Source: Sphingopyxis witflariensis
GTDB lineage: Bacteria > Pseudomonadota > Alphaproteobacteria > Sphingomonadales > Sphingomonadaceae
NCBI RefSeq assembly: GCF_002205635.1
Contig: NZ_NISJ01000012.1
Span: 1 to 64,000 of the forward strand
Direction of reading: 5' to 3'
Length of the DNA stretch: 64,000 nucleotides
A model generated the notes under the pieces. That model saw only the letters and a program-made list of their open reading frames with translations. It made no database searches and had not been told where the DNA came from. Made by a program: the position numbers and the translations under genes. Below, in pieces: positions 57,460-64,000 of the stretch (positions within the stretch are counted from its first letter, which is position 1; each line of letters begins with the position of its first letter).

Positions 57460-58401
57460 TTATGCTTGTTCGTCGCCGGACGCGGGAGATGCGGGCGGGG
57501 GCCTGCCCTCAAGCCCATCTTGCGGGGCAGAGTCAAGGTTGCGGTGGGTCAGTGTCGGGCGATGACCCGCTTCGCGCAGCGTCCGGGTGACGCGATCGGC
57601 GACATGGACCGACCGATGGCGGCCGCCGGTGCAGCCGAACGCGACGGTGACATAGCTTTTGCCCTCGGCACGGTAACGCGGCAACAAGGCGAGGATCAGC
57701 GCCTCAATCTGCGCCACCGTCGCCTCATAGGCAGGGTCGGCGACGATATAGGCCGCGACATCGGCGTCGAGCCCTGTGCCCGGGCGCAATGCGGCATCCC
57801 AATGCGGATTGCGCAAATATCGCATGTCGAACACCAGATCGGCGTTGCGCGGCAAGCCGCGCGCGAAACCAAAGCTCAATATATTGAGTGCGGGTTCGTC
57901 GTGGCTGCTGTCGCCGAAGCGCTGGCGCACCTCCTGTTGCAGGTCGTTGCTGCTGTAGTTGGTGCTGTCGATGACATGTTCGGCCCAGCGGCGCAGCGAC
58001 TCCATCATCTCGCGCTCGCGCGCGATGCCGTCGGCGGCGGGGCGATCCTCGGCGAGCGGGTGGCGGCGACGGGTTTCTGAAAAGCGCCGTTCGAGCTCGG
58101 CCCCCGCGCAGTCGAGGAACAGGGTCTGGACGTCGCGTCCGCCGGCATCGCGCAGCGCCTTGATCTGCCGCACCAGCGCCGCGGGTTTGAAGCCGCGGCT
58201 GCGGCTGTCGATCCCCACCGCGAGCGGGCGAGCGGCTTCGCTGCTCTTGACCGGGGCGTCGATCAGCGCGTCGAGCAGCGCGAGCGGGAGGTTGTCGACA
58301 ACCTCCCATCCCAGATCCTCGAGCACTTTCAACACGGTCGATTTGCCCGCGCCCGAAAGGCCGGTGACGAGCAGGAGGCGGGGTTCGGGGTGGTCGGTCA
58401 T
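57460..58401 (-). CDS. rapZ: RNase adapter RapZ-like nucleotide-binding protein
   Basis: 313 residues. N-terminal P-loop GLSGAGKSTVLKVLEDLGWEVVDNLP, the C-terminal region with FSFGF-type sequence (NILSFGFARGLPRNADLVFDMRYL) and the SYVTVAFGCTGGRHRSVHVAD box are conserved. RapZ in enterobacteria binds GlcN6P and guides RNase E to a small RNA; its alphaproteobacterial role is less known. Its ATG overlaps the hprK stop (ATGA). Confidence 0.94.
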   Translation of the reverse strand: MTDHPEPRLLLVTGLSGAGKSTVLKVLEDLGWEVVDNLPLALLDALIDAPVKSSEAARPLAVGIDSRSRGFKPAALVRQIKALRDAGGRDVQTLFLDCAGAELERRFSETRRRHPLAEDRPAADGIAREREMMESLRRWAEHVIDSTNYSSNDLQQEVRQRFGDSSHDEPALNILSFGFARGLPRNADLVFDMRYLRNPHWDAALRPGTGLDADVAAYIVADPAYEATVAQIEALILALLPRYRAEGKSYVTVAFGCTGGRHRSVHVADRVTRTLREAGHRPTLTHRNLDSAPQDGLEGRPPPASPASGDEQA

Positions 58402-58844
58402 GGATGGAGCGCCAAACGGTCGAGCGCGAGCAATATCTTGATCGGCGCTGATGCTTCAAAGGCGGATAGCTGGATGGCGGGGAGCGCGTGGCCTGCGACC
58501 ATTTCCACCTGTCCGGCGGGCGGCATGCGTTCGTAGCGTTCGGTCAGCCGCACCGCGAGGGCGAGCGGTACCGGCGCGGTCCAGGGCTGTTCGACGATGC
58601 CCATCCCGCGCACTTCCAATTTGCCGGCGAGCGCCGCAGGCGGGCGGCACCAAAGCCGGTCGCGATCGAACCAGATGTCGCAGCGATCGTCGGCAACGAG
58701 CCGCGCGCCGCGATCGATCAGCCGGAGCGCGAGATCGGATTTGCCCTGACCGGATAGCCCGAGCAGCAAAATGCCGCGGCTGCCGGCTGCGACGCAACTG
58801 GCGTGGACATTGATGATCTGGGGCTGGGTCCGGCTGGGAAACAT
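58398..58844 (-). CDS. hprK: Short-form HPr kinase/phosphorylase
   Basis: 148 residues against about 310 in Firmicutes; the N-terminal domain is absent, as usual in alphaproteobacteria. The catalytic core remains: P-loop GLSGQGKSDLALRLIDRG, ADDRCDIWF and the family signature LEVRGMGI. It phosphorylates HPr on Ser, linking PTS phosphorylation to the ChvI-ChvG system. Coupled to rapZ by an ATGA overlap. Confidence 0.93.
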   Translation of the reverse strand: MFPSRTQPQIINVHASCVAAGSRGILLLGLSGQGKSDLALRLIDRGARLVADDRCDIWFDRDRLWCRPPAALAGKLEVRGMGIVEQPWTAPVPLALAVRLTERYERMPPAGQVEMVAGHALPAIQLSAFEASAPIKILLALDRLALHP

Positions 58845-58898
58845 CGCGCAGGCTTACCGGCGGGGCTGCGGCGCCGCAAGGCGGATACCGGGCACAGC

Positions 58899-60512
58899 CT
58901 ATCCCGTTTCGGTATGGTTTTCGCGGTCGGGACGCGCAGGCAGGGTGATCAGCAGGCTGGCGCCGCGCTTGCCGTCTTCGCGGTCGCGTGCGGCGATCGT
59001 CCCTGCATGTCCCTCGATGATCGTCCGCGCGATGGCGAGCCCCAGGCCGCTATGGCGACCGAACGCTTCCCCGGCGGGGCGTTCGCTGTGGAACCGGCGG
59101 AAAATGGCGTCGCGTTGATCGGGATCGATCCCGGGGCCGTCGTCGTCGATGCGGATATGCACTTCATCACCGAGACGCGTCGCGGCGATGCAGACGAGGC
59201 CGTCTTCGGGAGAAAAGCTGATCGCATTGTCGATGACATTGTCGATCGCGCGTTCAAGCCGGTGGCCATCGCCCATCACCGTCGTCGTGTCCTTGCGCGG
59301 CCGCGCGAAAGCGATGCGCGGCTGGCCCGATCGCTGTTCGGCGCGCGCGGCGCGGCCGGCGAGCATCGATTCGATCATCATCCCGACGTCAACGGGTTCG
59401 AACAGCGTGCGCGACAATTGCGCATCGACGCGGCTCGCCTCGCTGATGTCGCTCACCAGCCGGTCGAGCCGGCGGACATCCTCGTCGGCGATCGCCAGCA
59501 ATTGCGCGCGCTGCTCGTCGGTCTGGACGCGGCCCAGCCCCTCGATCGCCGACCGGACCGACGCGATCGGATTTTTGAGTTCGTGGGTCACGTCGGCGGC
59601 GAAATGTTCGCCGGCGTCGATGCGCTCGCGAAGCGCTTGCGTCATGTCCGAAAGCGCCCGTGCGAGGGTGCCGATCTCGTCGCGGCGGCTGGGCAGGCGC
59701 GGGACGACGACTTCGCGGGCGCGACCCAGGCGTACACGCACTGCAGCGCGCGCGAGGCGGCGCAGCGGACGGACGATGGTGCGCGCGAGGAAGAGCGAGA
59801 GGAGCACCGACGTCATCAGCACCACCGATACGACGATCGCGAGGCGAAAGCGTTCGGCGCGCACGGTACGGGTAATGTCGCGCGCGTTGAGCGTCATCAA
59901 CACCGTTTGCGGCGTTTCGAGGTCGACGACGCGCGCCGCGCTCAAAAGCGGGGTGCGCTCGGGGGCGTAGCGAAACCGGATTGCGACATCACCGCTGCGC
60001 TGTGCCTCGACGACTTCGGGCCAGGCGGCGGCGGTATCGACCATGGGCTCGAGAAAATCGGGATAGCTTGGCGCGCCGACGATCCAGTCGATGCCGCGGT
60101 CCATCGCGCGCGCGGCGTCACGCTGCCATGCCTGCAGGTCGGGGTCGCGCAGCGTGTAGGTTTGTGGCCCGGTTTCGAAGCTGTCGAAGCTGCGCTTGCC
60201 GCTCGAGTCATAAAAGCGCAGCCGCGATTCGGTTGTGGCGGCGAATTCATCGACCAGTCGCTGCCGCTGGTCGGGCCGCGCCGCCTCGAGTGCGGCGTCG
60301 AGCATCGCGAGCTGATCCTTCATCACCTCGATGCGTGTATCGACCAGCCGGCTGCGATAGGTGTCGAGATAATAGAAGCCGCCCGCGAGCATGGCGACCG
60401 CGAGAATATTGACCGCGAGGATGCGCGTCGTCAGCGACCAGCGTGACGACCAGACGAGCGGAGATTCCTCCTGCTCGGCGATGCTCCCTTCGGGCCTTTT
60501 GGCGTCACGCAT
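58899..60512 (-). CDS. chvG: ChvG-family sensor histidine kinase
   Basis: 537 residues from an ATG at 60512 that overlaps the chvI stop by 8 bp. Two membrane helices (about residues 37-58 and 230-255) flank a periplasmic stimulus-sensing domain; then HAMP, the H-box [23 protein letters not shown], and ATPase motifs [18 protein letters not shown] and [11 protein letters not shown]. ChvG/ExoS-type kinases respond to envelope or acid stress in alphaproteobacteria. Next come hprK, rapZ, EIIA and HPr. Confidence 0.94.
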   Translation of the reverse strand: MRDAKRPEGSIAEQEESPLVWSSRWSLTTRILAVNILAVAMLAGGFYYLDTYRSRLVDTRIEVMKDQLAMLDAALEAARPDQRQRLVDEFAATTESRLRFYDSSGKRSFDSFETGPQTYTLRDPDLQAWQRDAARAMDRGIDWIVGAPSYPDFLEPMVDTAAAWPEVVEAQRSGDVAIRFRYAPERTPLLSAARVVDLETPQTVLMTLNARDITRTVRAERFRLAIVVSVVLMTSVLLSLFLARTIVRPLRRLARAAVRVRLGRAREVVVPRLPSRRDEIGTLARALSDMTQALRERIDAGEHFAADVTHELKNPIASVRSAIEGLGRVQTDEQRAQLLAIADEDVRRLDRLVSDISEASRVDAQLSRTLFEPVDVGMMIESMLAGRAARAEQRSGQPRIAFARPRKDTTTVMGDGHRLERAIDNVIDNAISFSPEDGLVCIAATRLGDEVHIRIDDDGPGIDPDQRDAIFRRFHSERPAGEAFGRHSGLGLAIARTIIEGHAGTIAARDREDGKRGASLLITLPARPDRENHTETG

Positions 60513-61215
60513 CGTCGGCAAAGCGGTAGCCCGCGCCATAGAGGGTGGCGATCGCGTCGAATTCGGGGTCTACCTCGCGGAACTTGCGGCGCAGGCGCTT
60601 GATGTGGCTGTCGATCGTGCGGTCGTCGATATAGACATCGTCCTGATAGGCCGCGTCCATCAACTGATTGCGACTGCGCACGATGCCGGGGCGCGACGCG
60701 AGCGTTTCGAGGATGAGGAATTCGGTGACGGTCAAGGTCACATCTTTCCCGTCCCAGGCAACCTTGTGGCGCGCGGGATCCATTTGCAGGCGTCCGCGGG
60801 TGATCGGCTCGGCGACGGGTTCGTCATCCTCACTCGGCAAATTCTTGTTGAGTTCGACGCGGCGCAGGATGGCGCGGATCCGTGCGATCACCAGCCGCTG
60901 GGAAAAAGGTTTGGCGATATAATCGTCGGCGCCCATCGCGAGGCCGAGCGCTTCGTCGATTTCGTCATCCTTGCTGGTGAGGAAGATGACCGGAAGCTGG
61001 CTCTTTTCGCGCAACCGGCGCAGCAGTTCGAGCCCGTCCATCCGCGGCATTTTGACGTCGAAGACGGCAAGGTCGGGCGGATTGTCGAGCAGCGGTTTGA
61101 GCGCGGCTTCGCCGTCCGAATAGACGCGCGTCACGAACCCCTCGGCCTGGAGCGCGATTGACAGCGATTGCAGGATGTTGCGGTCGTCGTCGACCAGCGC
61201 GATGGTTGCCGTCAT
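60505..61215 (-). CDS. chvI: ChvI-family response regulator
   Basis: 236 residues. Receiver domain with LVDDDRN, phosphorylated Asp in [11 protein letters not shown] and Lys in YIAKPFS; winged-helix output domain with [19 protein letters not shown] and [20 protein letters not shown]. It is first in the cluster with chvG, hprK, rapZ, EIIA and HPr, divergent from pckA, a gene order conserved in many alphaproteobacteria. Confidence 0.95.
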   Translation of the reverse strand: MTATIALVDDDRNILQSLSIALQAEGFVTRVYSDGEAALKPLLDNPPDLAVFDVKMPRMDGLELLRRLREKSQLPVIFLTSKDDEIDEALGLAMGADDYIAKPFSQRLVIARIRAILRRVELNKNLPSEDDEPVAEPITRGRLQMDPARHKVAWDGKDVTLTVTEFLILETLASRPGIVRSRNQLMDAAYQDDVYIDDRTIDSHIKRLRRKFREVDPEFDAIATLYGAGYRFADDA

Positions 61216-61516
61216 GCTCTTTCCGTTGGCGGTACAGGCTATTTGTTAGCCGATCCGTCGCGCAGCGACAACCGCATGGCTTGGGGGTGTGTCAAGGCGT
61301 GCGCCTCCGCCCATCTGGGCCGCCGACAACCGCACACGGGCGACCCCAAAAGGCGCTTTAATCTTTTGACCTCACCGGCCATCCTCGCTAACGCGACAGC
61401 CAATTCACAGAATCGGCGTCACGTCGGCACCCATGGAAATGCGGGCCTTCCCTTGTGTTCGGGATCGTCCGCATACCTATGCAAAGGGGCCCGAACGCCA
61501 AGGGAAAGGCAAGGCT
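61216..61516. other. Divergent promoter region chvI / pckA
   Basis: 301 bp without a gene. A possible pckA promoter is TTGACC at about 61365, 17 bases, TAACGC, which is a weak match. ChvI may bind here, but I see no convincing repeated site. The last 25 bp carry AAAGGCAAGG as the pckA ribosome binding site. Confidence 0.5.
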
Positions 61517-63118
<1,602 letters not shown>

Positions 63119-63121
63119 TTG

Positions 63122-63158
63122 ACCCGGATGTCTTCCGGGTGTCCATTCACCCGGAAGG
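63122..63158 (+). promoter_or_regulatory. Mutually exclusive hairpins covering a ribosome binding site
   Basis: Arm 1 ACCCGGA (63122-63128) can pair with TCCGGGT (63134-63140). The overlapping arm TTCCGGGTG (63133-63141) can instead pair with CACCCGGAA (63148-63156), a perfect 9-bp stem. The second form would cover the GGAAGG (63153-63158) that serves the ATG at 63168. The pattern resembles an attenuator or a binding-site switch. Confidence 0.45.
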
Positions 63159-63167
63159 ACCGGATCG

Positions 63168-63614
63168 ATGACCACCGAATATGTGCCGCGCCTGTTCGAG
63201 CGCGACGCCGAAATCCGTATGATTGGCGAGGGGCTGCTCGCCTGCGCGCTGCCACGCGAAGCCTGGACGCATGAAGCGCATCTGGGGGCATGCCTATGGC
63301 TGCTCGCCGAGCGCTCCGACATCGATATCGATGTCGAGATCGGGCCTGTCATCCGCCGCTTCAACGCGAGCGTTGGCGGCGTCAACGACGATCATAACGG
63401 TTATCATGACAGCATCACCCGCGCCTATGTCGCGGGAGTCCGGCTGTTTCTGGCGCAGACCGTAGAGACGGGGTTGGCTGCGCGGGCCAATGCGTTGCTG
63501 CTGTCACCGATGGGGCGCCGTGACTGGCCGCTGCGTTTCTATAGCCGCGAATTGCTGTTTTCCGTGCCTGCTCGGCTGGGGTTCGTTGAGCCCGATCTGG
63601 CGCCTTTGCCTTAA
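63168..63614 (+). CDS. Conserved hypothetical protein
   Basis: 148 residues, soluble, no signal or membrane helix. Conserved-looking pieces are AWTHEAHLGACLWLL, IRRFNASVGGVNDDHNGYHDSITRAYV and MGRRDWPLRFYSRELLF. The His-rich segments (THEAH, DHNGYHDSITR) suggest a possible metal-binding helical protein, but I do not recognise a named family. It is 49 bp after pckA, with a putative regulatory hairpin between them. Confidence 0.75.
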   Translation: MTTEYVPRLFERDAEIRMIGEGLLACALPREAWTHEAHLGACLWLLAERSDIDIDVEIGPVIRRFNASVGGVNDDHNGYHDSITRAYVAGVRLFLAQTVETGLAARANALLLSPMGRRDWPLRFYSRELLFSVPARLGFVEPDLAPLP

Positions 63615-63633
63615 CGTTGAAGGCAGGCGGGCG

Positions 63634-63656
63634 GACCCCGGGACGAGCCCGGGGTG
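63634..63656. repeat. GC-rich REP-like hairpin
   Basis: ACCCCGGG/CCCGGGGT arms with a short ACGAG loop lie between the convergent hypothetical and DUF885 genes; it could serve as a terminator for both. Confidence 0.55.
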
Positions 63657-63664
63657 ATGAAGAG

Positions 63665-64000
63665 TTACCTCTTTTTGCTCGCCACATAGGCATCGACATT
63701 TTTCGCCAGCACGTCGAGCGGGACGTTGCCGCCCTCGACGACGACATTGTTGAAGTCGCGCAGGTCATATTTTGCGCCGAGCGCCGTCTGCGCCAGTCCG
63801 CGCTGGCGGTTGATCTCGCTATGGCCGACCTTGTATCCGCACGCCTGTCCGGCCCAGCTGCAATAGCGATCGACTTCGCTCGCGACCTCGAGCGGATTCG
63901 AGCCATTTTGCTCGACGAAGAAACGGACGCCTTCTTCGCGCGTCCAGCGCTTGGCGTGGAGCCCGGTGTCGACCACCAGGCGGCAGGCGCGGAAGGCGAG
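63665..64000 (-). CDS. DUF885 family protein, C-terminal part
   Basis: The last 111 residues are in the window; the gene continues to the right. Features typical of DUF885 (a zinc peptidase-like, M3-related fold): TGLHAKRWTREEGVRFFVEQNG, VDRYCSWAGQACGYKVGHSEINR and LRDFNNVVVEGGNVPLDVL. Family members usually carry an N-terminal signal peptide and are exported; that end is not visible here. Ends in AYVASKKR. Confidence 0.85.
   Translation of the reverse strand, partial: LAFRACRLVVDTGLHAKRWTREEGVRFFVEQNGSNPLEVASEVDRYCSWAGQACGYKVGHSEINRQRGLAQTALGAKYDLRDFNNVVVEGGNVPLDVLAKNVDAYVASKKR

Overview
The window reads as chromosome of a high-GC alphaproteobacterium of the order Sphingomonadales, most like Sphingopyxis or a close relative. 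I infer this from the coding style and from genes typical of that order: a DUF3297 protein, a 'vgr-related' protein, a short AtpC, the chvI-chvG-hprK-rapZ-EIIA-HPr cluster divergent from pckA, NDUFA12, and several TonB-dependent receptors. No species was confirmed by any search. I see no tRNA, rRNA or CRISPR array.

Layout. 1-181: 5' end of an IS110-family transposase (minus strand, cut by the window edge) and its non-coding upstream DNA, next to a regulator-cydA-cydB oxidase operon (182-3206) preceded by a perfect 24-bp palindrome. 3403-9486: typA, a hemerythrin-like protein with a MaoC hydratase, a reductase/NTF2 pair divergent from an HxlR regulator, and an orphan phage-like HTH protein. 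9492-14642: a Fur-box TonB receptor divergent from a two-component system, then a second hemerythrin-like protein. 14594-17259: a collagen-like lipoprotein followed by a ShlB/FhaC-type outer-membrane transporter. 17638-28654: mixed housekeeping genes (DUF3297, CHAP hydrolase, GGDEF-EAL, fatty acyl-AMP ligase, recX, DUF192, NDUFA12, DUF2155, aat, an exported methyltransferase, a CpaF ATPase). 28780-33769: the F1 operon atpHAGDC with a strong terminator. 33976-49196: dienelactone hydrolase, an exported protease, membrane proteins, ada, a PEP-mutase-like lyase, a metallopeptidase, priA, a TonB receptor-PepSY operon and a patatin. 49315-55829: dnaK-dnaJ with a sigma-32-type promoter, a copper chaperone, rmuC and a META lipoprotein. 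55925-63118: the ChvIG/regulatory PTS cluster and pckA. 63168-64000: an unknown protein and the C-terminus of a DUF885 protein.

How the genes connect. Iron uptake appears twice (receptor plus two-component system with a Fur box; receptor plus PepSY reductase-like protein). Respiration is represented by a bd/CIO-type oxidase, complex I subunit NDUFA12 and F1-ATPase. The ChvIG-HprK-RapZ-EIIA-HPr block is a regulatory phosphorelay with no sugar transporter or Enzyme I in view; its neighbour pckA makes a link to carbon and PEP status plausible. Intergenic gaps repeatedly carry inverted REP-like hairpin pairs. The points most worth a second look are the possible IS110 bridge RNA at the left edge, the collagen-like lipoprotein/ShlB pair with its apparent CTG-start coupling, the mutually exclusive hairpins after pckA, and the palindromic operator upstream of the cyd regulator.
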